DNA of 64,000 nucleotides from JAJDFU01 sp964641965 (GTDB lineage: Bacteria > Bacteroidota > Bacteroidia > Chitinophagales > Saprospiraceae): positions 22,698 to 86,697 of the forward strand of contig CAZXLD010000016.1 of NCBI GenBank assembly GCA_964641965.1, given 5' to 3'. Below the pieces are notes generated by a model. That model ran no database searches and was not told the origin of the DNA. It worked only from the letters and a program-made list of their open reading frames with translations. Positions 34,124 through 41,845 of the stretch are shown here, one piece after another (the first letter of the stretch is position 1; each line of letters opens with the position of its first letter). Position numbers and translations under genes: made by a program.

Positions 34124-35026
34124 ATGAAATCAAATGTAATGTACCTGCTGGGATTGGCTGTCTGCTTATTAACCTGGAGTTCGCAAGCTTACACTCAAAC
34201 CAAATCATCAGCCTCAAAAAAACTGGTAACCGTTAAGGCGGAGGTACTGCTTGAGGTAGATCGATCTATGAGTATTAAGCAAGCCGAACAACTGGCTTTG
34301 CAGATGGCAAAAGAAAAAGCGTTGGCCGACCGGTTTGGGACGTTCGTCTACCGTGGAAACCAATTGTATATAGAAAGCCAAAAAAGTGAGGATGGTCTTG
34401 AAGAGACCAATCGGTTTGAATCGCTTTCGAATTCCATCGTCAAGGGCATATGGTTAAAAACCATTTACGAAAAGCTGGACCCGATTATAGACAAAGAAGG
34501 GAATACCTGGATTAAAGCACAAGTAAAAGGGAAAGCCAGAGCATTAATAGAGCCCCCTATTCGAATTTCGGCCATACCGCTGGATTGCCCTGACTCCAAA
34601 TGCATGGAATACGATTTTACAAACGAGGAGTCTTTTTTTCTCGACCTGACCAGTCCCATCAATGGATACGTGGCTGTCTATTTAGCCATGGCAGACTATG
34701 CCCAATGTATCTTACCCTATCCGGATATGGACCCTGCCACCCAATGGCTGGAAGGCGATCAACAGACGATCCTATTTTCGGAAAAAGAAGCACCGGACTA
34801 CATGATGTTTACGGAAAAGGAAAATGAGTTGAACATCTTGTACGTTCTCTTCTCGAAAACGCCATTCGGCAAGCCTGTCCTTCAGGAAGCTGAACAGACG
34901 TACGGTTATCATTTATTACCAAACGAACTGCCTATTGATCAATTCCAGCTCTGGTTGTCAGACCAACAGATCCAGGACAGCAACCTGAGTATTACCCGTA
35001 TACCCATTACTGTAACCAAACGTTAA
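34124..35026 (+). CDS. Exported protein with LPP20/FlgT-like head and DUF4384-like domain
   Basis: From the ATG at 34124 the product is 300 residues; an AGGAG 7 bp upstream gives a Shine-Dalgarno, which is rare in this genome, so this start is favoured over 34067. A signal peptide (1-24) precedes a helical domain (IKQAEQLALQMAKEKALADRFG in two parts) like the LPP20/FlgT N-domain, then a beta domain (about 165-265) with GYVAVYLAMADYAQCILPYP and ILFSEKEAP, as in DUF4384. DUF4384 domains occur with caspase or kinase domains in other bacteria, which fits the operon. The exact role is unknown. Confidence 0.7.
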   Translation: MKSNVMYLLGLAVCLLTWSSQAYTQTKSSASKKLVTVKAEVLLEVDRSMSIKQAEQLALQMAKEKALADRFGTFVYRGNQLYIESQKSEDGLEETNRFESLSNSIVKGIWLKTIYEKLDPIIDKEGNTWIKAQVKGKARALIEPPIRISAIPLDCPDSKCMEYDFTNEESFFLDLTSPINGYVAVYLAMADYAQCILPYPDMDPATQWLEGDQQTILFSEKEAPDYMMFTEKENELNILYVLFSKTPFGKPVLQEAEQTYGYHLLPNELPIDQFQLWLSDQQIQDSNLSITRIPITVTKR

Positions 35027-35030
35027 GGCG

Positions 35031-36527
35031 ATGCACCCTAAATGGATCTATGTACTACTTACATGCGGATATAGTTCTGCCTTATTGGCACAAGCTCCTC
35101 ATGATCAACCCTACCAAACTGAATTCGATCAATTTGAACAAACAATCGAAAGAGGTTTCACCAGGTTCACCGATAGTATTGATCTCCAATTCGCTCGATT
35201 ACTGAGTGAGGCCTGGAATCCATTTTCATTGGAAAACGGGATCTCTTTCCCTTCCAATCCGGACAAACCCAGTACACAACCTCATTCTGAAGGAGAAACC
35301 GTTATTGCGCCACAATTCGCCATTGAGGAGATCCAGGTAACCCTGCCCGACTTGAAAGAGGAGGCCCGGGAAGCGCATCAATGGCAGGTGCGGAGCCCGG
35401 CAACGAATGACGTCGCACCTCCTAAGGTAAAGGAGACAGCCTGGTCGGTCAACTTTTATGGCACCCGCTTGTCGGTCAACGCTTCAACGATTCCGGGCTT
35501 CCAGATCGATAAGCCTTATAATAAATCCATTCCAAAAGCCTGGAAACGATTGAGCCAATGGGATTTCAGGAGTGTGCTCCGCCAGATCAACCAGCAAGCC
35601 CTGCAATTGAATACCGCAAATTGGGGGTTTTTCAAGATTGCTGAATCGGTCGCAAAAGCCATGTTGCCCAACCAAGAGGATAAGCAGGTACTCCTTACCT
35701 GTTTTCTGCTCAACAAAGCCGGTATTAAGGCCAGGTTAGCTTACGACCAAAACCGACTCTATCTGTTGGCCGCAAGCCGCCAGGAAATTTTTGAATGGAA
35801 TTTTCTGCGAATGGACGGGCAAAAGTATTACATCCTTAGCCACGATCATGGGAAATCAGGCAGGCAAAAGATCATTTACACCTACCGAATGGATTATCCC
35901 GGAACCCGGTATCGGCTGGATTTTACCCAGACCAAACCACCTCGCTTGCATTTTAAACCCGGAACGCGGACCATTTCATTCAGTTGGGAAGGAAAAATTT
36001 ATCGCAAGACTCTAGCCTACAATCAAGCACTGGTCCAATTTTACCAGGACCTTCCTCCATTGGGATTTAAAACCTCTCTGGCCAGTACCCTCAGTGAAAA
36101 GAGCCTGCTGGGTTTTCAACAACTATTGGATCCCATACTGGAGTCCATGCCAACAGACGAGCGGGTAAATTTTCTGCTGTATTTCGTCCAGGAAGCATTC
36201 CCCTATCGAACTGATGAGGAGCAATTTGGAAAGGAAAAGTATTTCTATCCGGAAGAGGTACTGCATTTCCCGTATGCAGACTGCGAGGATCGATCTGCCC
36301 TGTTTGCTTGCCTTGTTCGGGAATTCACCCGGCAGGAGGTTATCGGATTGGTTTTCCCGGGCCATGTAGCTACTGCTGTTTCGATCCCCGGGAAAAAAGA
36401 CGGCTCCTTCATCACGCACAACGGCAAAAATTATTGGATTTGCGATCCAACCTATCGGGGTGCGAGCGTAGGCCAATGCATGCCCAGGTTCGCTAGTGCC
36501 AAGGTAGATCTCCTTGTCTTGAGGTAA
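35031..36527 (+). CDS. Exported transglutaminase-like protein, last gene of caspase operon
   Basis: A 498-residue protein with a signal peptide (1-20). Residues 21-140 are a low-complexity, acidic/Pro region; the middle part is strand-rich (ISFSWEGKIYRKTL). The C-terminal ~130 residues carry a papain/transglutaminase-like triad: Cys418 in YADCEDRSALFACL, His445 in FPGHVATAV and Asp472 in WICDPTYRG. This is how bacterial transglutaminase-like peptidases look, which may cleave or cross-link proteins. It starts 4 bp after the previous stop. The family is not one I can name, so the enzyme activity is an inference from the triad. Confidence 0.65.
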   Translation: MHPKWIYVLLTCGYSSALLAQAPHDQPYQTEFDQFEQTIERGFTRFTDSIDLQFARLLSEAWNPFSLENGISFPSNPDKPSTQPHSEGETVIAPQFAIEEIQVTLPDLKEEAREAHQWQVRSPATNDVAPPKVKETAWSVNFYGTRLSVNASTIPGFQIDKPYNKSIPKAWKRLSQWDFRSVLRQINQQALQLNTANWGFFKIAESVAKAMLPNQEDKQVLLTCFLLNKAGIKARLAYDQNRLYLLAASRQEIFEWNFLRMDGQKYYILSHDHGKSGRQKIIYTYRMDYPGTRYRLDFTQTKPPRLHFKPGTRTISFSWEGKIYRKTLAYNQALVQFYQDLPPLGFKTSLASTLSEKSLLGFQQLLDPILESMPTDERVNFLLYFVQEAFPYRTDEEQFGKEKYFYPEEVLHFPYADCEDRSALFACLVREFTRQEVIGLVFPGHVATAVSIPGKKDGSFITHNGKNYWICDPTYRGASVGQCMPRFASAKVDLLVLR

Positions 36528-36585
36528 ACGGATTTATCTGGAGTCCGACCTCAACAATCCGGTCATAGGTTGAGTTTTACAGAGG

Positions 36586-37020
36586 ATGATCGATACGAAT
36601 ACACAAACCGAAGTCCTGGAGGGAACCCAACCAATCCTGTTGTTCGATGGGGTGTGCAACCTGTGTGACGGCTTGGTCCAGTTCATTATCAAGCTGGATC
36701 CAGAAGGTAAATTTCGGTTTGCTTCCCTACAAAGTGAACTAGGACAACAATTAACCCGCAAAGCCGGGTTAGAACCCAACGATATAGGTACGGCCATCCT
36801 GTACCAGCAAGGGAAATTTTACCTCAAATCCGATATGGCGCTTGGGGTAGCCCGGGAATTGGGCGGATTGTGGAATGTGTTCCGAATTTTTAGCGTCATT
36901 CCTCGCCCTTGGCGAAATGCGATCTACAACTGGGTGGCTCGAAATCGATATCAGTGGTTTGGGAAGAAGGATCAATGTATGATGCCCATCCCCGAGCTTC
37001 GTTCCAGGTTCCTGGACTAG
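36586..37020 (+). CDS. DCC family thiol-disulfide oxidoreductase (DUF393)
   Basis: A 144-residue protein with the DCC signature FDGVCNLCDG near the N-terminus, including the CxxC. The thioredoxin-like fold continues with FRFASLQSELGQQL and ends in YNWVARNRYQWFGKKDQC. Members are thought to be redox proteins; their targets are unknown. A short gap of 58 bp separates it from the caspase operon, so read-through is possible, but the families are unrelated. Confidence 0.88.
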   Translation: MIDTNTQTEVLEGTQPILLFDGVCNLCDGLVQFIIKLDPEGKFRFASLQSELGQQLTRKAGLEPNDIGTAILYQQGKFYLKSDMALGVARELGGLWNVFRIFSVIPRPWRNAIYNWVARNRYQWFGKKDQCMMPIPELRSRFLD

Positions 37021-37111
37021 GCGATCTGCTGCGAGTGAAGCCTCTCCGCTGCCCAACATAGATCCAGCACTCCAGGGAGCACTTATATTTACCCTACCTA
37101 ATACTTCTAAG

Positions 37112-38032
37112 ATGAAACATTCCAGACGCAGTTTTCTCCATGCCAACAGCGCGATGTCCGCTGCTATGCTTTTACCCAATACCAGTTGGTTCTTCAATTA
37201 TCTGGCCGCTGCCCCCGGGGAAATGACCTTGCTCCGTAAACAAGTCGGCATTTATACCGAGCGGGGCGGAACCATGGGGTGGTTCATCGATCAAAAGGAA
37301 AGCGCCATAGTCGTCATAGACAGCCAGTTCCCTGAACAAGCCACGAACTGTATTACCCTCATCCGGGAGCAGTTGGACCGACCGATCGATTACCTAGTCA
37401 ACACCCATCACCACGGCGACCACAGCGGCGGCAACATTGCCTTCAAAGATATTGCCCGGCACGTACTGGCACACGAAAACTCCAAAGCAAACCAGGAACG
37501 CGTAGCCAAAGAAGGCGATCGGGAAGCCACGCAGCTTTACCCAAACCGGATATATGACAAAAAGTGGTCGGAACCGATCGGCAGCGAGCAATTAACGTTG
37601 TATTATTTTGGCCCTGCTCATACCAATGGCGACAGTTTAATCCATTTCGAAAATGCCAATGTCGTCCATTTAGGCGATCTGCTATTCAATCGCCGCTTTC
37701 CCTTCATCGATCGCTCCTCCGGTGCTTCCATTGAAAACTGGATCCGGGTGCTCGACAAGGCCCGCCAAACTTTCGACAAGGATACGATCTACATCTTTGG
37801 CCATTGCCGGGAGGGCCTGCAAGTCACAGGAACGGAGGAAGATTTAAAGGCCAAGCAACAGTTTCTCGAAAGCCTGCTGACCTATGCTGGCCGGGCAGTC
37901 AAAAATGGTATGTCCAAGGAAGAATTGCTCGAAAACGCTCCTGAAACCATCCCCGGTGCTCCGGAATGGAAAGGACGAGGCATAGAGCGGCCATTGGGCG
38001 CTGCCTGGGAAGAATTAGTGAATGATGAATAG
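37112..38032 (+). CDS. Exported MBL-fold metallo-hydrolase
   Basis: A 306-residue metallo-beta-lactamase-fold hydrolase. The N-terminus has twin arginines followed by hydrophobic residues (SRRSFLHAN), so export by the Tat system as a folded metal enzyme is likely. Metal ligands: the NTHHHGDHSGG motif, the HTNGDS His, Asp in HLGDLLF and His in FGHC. Most related entries are annotated generically as MBL-fold hydrolase; the substrate is unknown. It is transcribed with no tight coupling to its neighbours. Confidence 0.88.
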   Translation: MKHSRRSFLHANSAMSAAMLLPNTSWFFNYLAAAPGEMTLLRKQVGIYTERGGTMGWFIDQKESAIVVIDSQFPEQATNCITLIREQLDRPIDYLVNTHHHGDHSGGNIAFKDIARHVLAHENSKANQERVAKEGDREATQLYPNRIYDKKWSEPIGSEQLTLYYFGPAHTNGDSLIHFENANVVHLGDLLFNRRFPFIDRSSGASIENWIRVLDKARQTFDKDTIYIFGHCREGLQVTGTEEDLKAKQQFLESLLTYAGRAVKNGMSKEELLENAPETIPGAPEWKGRGIERPLGAAWEELVNDE

Positions 38033-38045
38033 AGGAATGATAAAG

Positions 38046-38083
38046 TTCCATCAATTCTACATTTTCCATTCTACGATTCTTCC
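38046..38083. repeat. TTCTACATT-type intergenic short repeat
   Basis: Repeated ATTCTACATT/ATTCTACGATT units lie here and again, degenerately, at 38945-38986. Such runs are common in intergenic DNA of Bacteroidota and have no known function. Only the resemblance of the two tracts is observed. Confidence 0.3.
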
Positions 38084-38161
38084 TTTGTTAGGCTTTCGTT
38101 AAACAGGGTGGATCAGACAACCCGGCCCAGTTCGAACTCCTCTTTTACAAAAAGCACTTTT

Positions 38162-38899
38162 ATGAAGCGGATGCTGTACTTGAGCTTGTTGTTATCCTTA
38201 TTGCTTCCTTTCACTGCAAATACGCAGGGTTTGGGTGGTCTGCTAAAGAAGGCAGAGCAAGTGATTACGGGAGAAGAAGCACTTGACCTTAGCCCGGAGG
38301 AAGCCGGTTCCGGACTCAAAGAAGCTTTGGATCTCGGCATACAGGAAGCGGTTCAACTCCTGGCAAAAGAAAACGGATATTACGAAAGCGTTTACAAAAT
38401 CCTGCTTCCCGAGGAGGCGCAGACCGTAATCGGCAAACTAAAGTTGGTGCCCGGTTTCGAAAACATAGAGGAAGACTTGATCCTGCGCATCAATCGCGGG
38501 GCAGAATTAGCTGTGCAAAAAGCAGCTCCTATCTTCAGTCAGTCTATACAACAACTAACTTTCAAGGACGCATTAACTATTTTGACGGGCGAACAGAATG
38601 CCGCCACACAGTATCTCATTTCCACTACCCGAGATAGCCTGTATGGCGAGTTTAGGCCGGTTATTGCTTCCTCCCTAGACGAGGTCAACGCTCGAGAACT
38701 CTGGAGTAAAGCCGTTAAAGCCTACAACGGAATCCCCTTTGTCAAAAAGGTCAACCCGGAGTTGGATGATCACGTGACTAATCAGGCTATGGATGGCTTA
38801 TTCAGCCTGGTTGAAAAGAAAGAAGTTGAGATCCGGGAAAACGTAGGTGCCCGCACGAGCCCTCTGCTACAAAAGGTATTTGCACAGCAGGACGATTGA
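38162..38899 (+). CDS. Exported DUF4197 protein
   Basis: From the ATG at 38162 (MKRMLYLSLLLSLLLPF) the product is 245 residues with a signal peptide of about 20. The rest fits DUF4197: GLKEALDLGIQEAVQLLAKENGYY in parts, the helical YESVYKILLPEEAQT, KAAPIFSQSIQQLTFKDALTIL in parts, and a C-terminal helical segment. The family is found in many Gram-negative bacteria and its function is unknown. It converges with the EAD11 gene, 79 bp apart. Confidence 0.85.
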   Translation: MKRMLYLSLLLSLLLPFTANTQGLGGLLKKAEQVITGEEALDLSPEEAGSGLKEALDLGIQEAVQLLAKENGYYESVYKILLPEEAQTVIGKLKLVPGFENIEEDLILRINRGAELAVQKAAPIFSQSIQQLTFKDALTILTGEQNAATQYLISTTRDSLYGEFRPVIASSLDEVNARELWSKAVKAYNGIPFVKKVNPELDDHVTNQAMDGLFSLVEKKEVEIRENVGARTSPLLQKVFAQQDD

Positions 38900-38978
38900 A
38901 AGGTAAAATGATGAACTGAAAAAGTAGCACGTGAAAGAGAATACTTTTTAATTCCACATTCCTCCGTTCTACATTCCC

Positions 38979-40373
38979 TCATTCACAAGGCATCCGGATC
39001 GTCTGGCTTTGTGCCACGGTCGTTTTCAACCTGCAGGTCTGGCCATCGGCTCGTCGCAATTCAAGCAGGCGGTCCCCGGTTTCCACTTGAACTACGAACA
39101 GATTTTGTTGCCTGCCCAGAATTTCAATCGGTTCACCATCAAGGTACAGTTGGCTATTGGCCCAATGGGGCTCAACGACCAGGTTTAGACGGACTGTTTT
39201 CGATGGTGGCCTTGGTTTCACATAGCCTCCATCCCCCGACGTAGGAGTAGGACGATCACTTTCTTCCACACGCCCCGGTGAGGTAGGCTCGCCCTTTTCC
39301 GTATTCTCTTCTTTCATAGCTGGAATGGTAGGCGGTTGGGCATCTTGAGAGGGAAGATTAAATAGCAGATAGGAACCAAACACCACGGCTACCAACGCCA
39401 AGGTGGCTACTCGAAGAAAAGTGCCTCTATTGTTTTTTGCGGTAGGCACTGATGCAGGTTCGAATTGTCCTTCCAAGGGTGGAGACGGGGCACTTGTTTC
39501 ACTTCCTGGTGAAGGAGATGATGGATAGGGGACCCTGGGCGAAGGCTTCGGTTGCATCAAGTCAATATCAAAAGATGTTTTGGGTGGAACTTCGGAGTAT
39601 CGTTCCATTCCGAAAGCCAGCGAAAGCTCCATGACTTGTTTAAAATCTGGTAGTACTTCTGATACAGGAGCCGCTTCGGTAGCGATATTGATCTTCTGGC
39701 GGAGTACGACCTCACGCTTCCGCTCTTTTCCCCGAACCTCTTCAATAACTGCGATCTTCAACCACAAGGGGTGTTCTCCAGGCAATACCGGGGTAACCAT
39801 GAACAGCCATTCCGTGTAGTCATCCTCATCCACAAATTGCTCGGCATCGTTTGGGGTCGTAATCCGGAAAGGTTTCTCGTCAGAAGGATCATACAATTGA
39901 GCCTGCATGATATTGGAGACCCGGCGCTGCACCAGTTTCACATGTTCATTCAGATCTATATCCCGGACGATCTGTGTTTCATCAAAGGCAACCCGTACAA
40001 CGCAAAGCGTTTCCTCGTTCAGCGTCATATGATCGGGTACCTTATATAAGATGCTGCCTTGACGAACCTTTCCTTCTTGAGCAACCGCTGAAGCAGTCTG
40101 GCTCGGATCAAAATCGGCATCTTCCAGTGAATCGATAAAAAGGAGCAAGTCGGCACTGATCTGGTTATACTCCAATTGCAGCTGCTGGTCGGAGAGGGTA
40201 CCTCGCAAGCGTTTCAGGTTGGCGTCGTTTTGCCTCTTTTCCAATAAGATCAGCGCTTTCAATCGAGCTGACTGTTCAGGCAACAGCTTCTTCAATTCCC
40301 GGATAATCGGCGAAAGCTGCCCTTTACCCAACAGATTTTGCAATTGCTGCTTTAGTTGCTTTAGATTAACCAC
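38979..40373 (-). CDS. Membrane protein with EAD11-like domain, beta domain and PEGA-like tail
   Basis: A 464-residue protein from a GTG start. Residues 1-88 match the EAD11 effector-associated domain: helices with PEQSARLKALILLEKRQND, then RGTLSDQQLQLEYNQISADLLLFID in parts. Residues about 105-230 form an all-beta domain (GSILYKVPDHMTLNEETLC, WLFMVTPVLPGEHPLWLKI) that I have not been able to name. A transmembrane helix (318-340) follows, then a Pro/Ser/Glu linker and a PEGA-like beta domain (about 393-460) outside. Thus the EAD lies in the cytoplasm and the tail in the periplasm. EADs recruit effectors in conflict and cell-death systems; here the partner gene is not visible. Confidence 0.7.
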   Translation of the reverse strand: MVNLKQLKQQLQNLLGKGQLSPIIRELKKLLPEQSARLKALILLEKRQNDANLKRLRGTLSDQQLQLEYNQISADLLLFIDSLEDADFDPSQTASAVAQEGKVRQGSILYKVPDHMTLNEETLCVVRVAFDETQIVRDIDLNEHVKLVQRRVSNIMQAQLYDPSDEKPFRITTPNDAEQFVDEDDYTEWLFMVTPVLPGEHPLWLKIAVIEEVRGKERKREVVLRQKINIATEAAPVSEVLPDFKQVMELSLAFGMERYSEVPPKTSFDIDLMQPKPSPRVPYPSSPSPGSETSAPSPPLEGQFEPASVPTAKNNRGTFLRVATLALVAVVFGSYLLFNLPSQDAQPPTIPAMKEENTEKGEPTSPGRVEESDRPTPTSGDGGYVKPRPPSKTVRLNLVVEPHWANSQLYLDGEPIEILGRQQNLFVVQVETGDRLLELRRADGQTCRLKTTVAQSQTIRMPCE

Positions 40374-40487
40374 GCCCTAGGATTTCCAATGAAAAAAGCT
40401 TTTAAGCTTTGACATAATAAACTACTAAAATAAGGAAAGAAGCCTGCTCTTTTTTGCCATCTCCAAAACTTAGCTTTAGATCGGTAA

Positions 40488-40523
40488 TTGAAGTTAGCTA
40501 AGTATAGCGACATCTACTTTTGC
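40488..40523 (+). promoter_or_regulatory. Bacteroidota-type promoter before the 3-hydroxyacyl-CoA dehydrogenase
   Basis: TACTTTTG at 40516-40523 matches the -7 consensus TAnnTTTG exactly, with a TTG at 40488-40490 as a possible -33 element (spacing 25, slightly long). It lies 53 bp upstream of the GTG start. On the left of the same gap AAAGCTT-TT-AAGCTTT (40395-40410) is a dyad just upstream of the EAD11 gene. Confidence 0.5.
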
Positions 40524-40575
40524 ATTGGTTTCCCTTCTACCTACCTTTAACCCCAATCAAATCGAACCTTCAAGC

Positions 40576-41739
40576 GTGAATATTGGAATTATTGGTAGTG
40601 GATCGATGGGTACCGGTATTGCCCAATTAGCCGCCGGAGCCGGACATGAAGTTTTCCTGTACGACAGCAATCCACAAGCCCTGGATCGAGCTGCTGACAA
40701 GCTGGAAAAAACCCTGGACCGATTGGTGGAAAAAGGAAAGTTTTCAGCAACCGGAAAAAGGACACTACTCAAGCGAATTCACTTCTCCTCCGAAATCGCA
40801 TTCCACGATGAAGTCGGGATGGTTATTGAAGCCATAGTAGAAGACCTGAACATCAAAAAAGAGGTTTTCGAACTAGTGGAGGAGCTTGTTGCTCGGGATT
40901 GCATACTGGCTACCAATACCTCTAGTTTGTCGGTTTCGGCTATTGCTTCTGCTTGTCGCCATCCGGAACGAGTCATTGGTATCCATTTCTTCAATCCGGC
41001 TCCGGTCATGAAATTGGTGGAGATCATTCCTGCCCTGCAAACCGACCTGGACATTGTGCAACAAGCCACTACATTAATCCAAAGCTGGGACAAGACTACC
41101 GTCCAGGCTAAGGATACCCCCGGATTTATCGTCAATCGAGTAGCGCGTCCTTTTTACGGAGAAGCATTGCGGATTCTGGATGAAGGAATAGCCGATGTTG
41201 CTACCATAGATTGGGCAATGAAGGAACTGGGCGGTTTTCGGATGGGGCCTTTTGAGTTAATGGACTACATAGGCAATGATGTCAATTATACCGTAACGGA
41301 GACCATTTTCAAAGCCTTCTACTACGACCCCAGATACAAACCCTCTTTCACTCAAAAGCGCCTGGCTCAGGCTGGTTGGTTGGGCAGAAAAACAGGTCGA
41401 GGCTATTACGATTATAGGGAGGGAGCTGAAAATCCGGAACCTAATACCAACACCAGGCGAGGCAGGAAGATTGTAGAGCGGATTCTGATGATGTTGATCA
41501 ATGAGGCTGCCGATGCCGTTTTCTGGGATATTGCCAACCAGGAGGATATTGAACTGGCTATGACGAAAGGCGTAAATTACCCAAAAGGGCTCCTGCATTG
41601 GGCAGACGAACTAGGCCTGGAACATTGCATCGGTATACTCGACCAGCTTCATGAAGAATACCGGGAAGACCGCTATCGACCGAGCCCTATCCTCCGCCGG
41701 ATGTGGAGCCTGAATACCAATTTCTTCGGTCATGAATGA
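40576..41739 (+). CDS. 3-hydroxyacyl-CoA dehydrogenase (3-hydroxybutyryl-CoA dehydrogenase/PaaH type)
   Basis: A 387-residue NAD-dependent dehydrogenase that oxidises L-3-hydroxyacyl-CoA in beta-oxidation or phenylacetate degradation. The GTG at 40576 (NIGIIGSGSMGTGIAQ) is the start, because upstream codons lack an initiation codon and would extend past the nucleotide-binding fold. The Rossmann motif GSGSMG (about 7-12), IHFFNPAPVMKLVEI with the active His, and the C-terminal segments GFIVNRVARPF and FELMDYIGNDVN are present. A second C-terminal domain (residues about 300-387, RILMMLINEAADAV) makes it the longer, two-domain type. It is divergent from the EAD11 gene. Confidence 0.92.
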   Translation: MNIGIIGSGSMGTGIAQLAAGAGHEVFLYDSNPQALDRAADKLEKTLDRLVEKGKFSATGKRTLLKRIHFSSEIAFHDEVGMVIEAIVEDLNIKKEVFELVEELVARDCILATNTSSLSVSAIASACRHPERVIGIHFFNPAPVMKLVEIIPALQTDLDIVQQATTLIQSWDKTTVQAKDTPGFIVNRVARPFYGEALRILDEGIADVATIDWAMKELGGFRMGPFELMDYIGNDVNYTVTETIFKAFYYDPRYKPSFTQKRLAQAGWLGRKTGRGYYDYREGAENPEPNTNTRRGRKIVERILMMLINEAADAVFWDIANQEDIELAMTKGVNYPKGLLHWADELGLEHCIGILDQLHEEYREDRYRPSPILRRMWSLNTNFFGHE

Positions 41740-41845
41740 GCGGGGAGGATGATTCGATTACTCGACCTTGTGACCATTCAATGAACAGACAAATAGCAAT
41801 CCTCAAAGGGTTCGATACGAAAGGAAAATCTCTTCTGCCAGTACG

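Noticed and set aside
30686..40373. Reading the caspase operon and EAD11 gene as one defence island
   Set aside because: They are on opposite strands, separated by four unrelated genes, and the caspase is exported while the EAD is predicted to be cytoplasmic.
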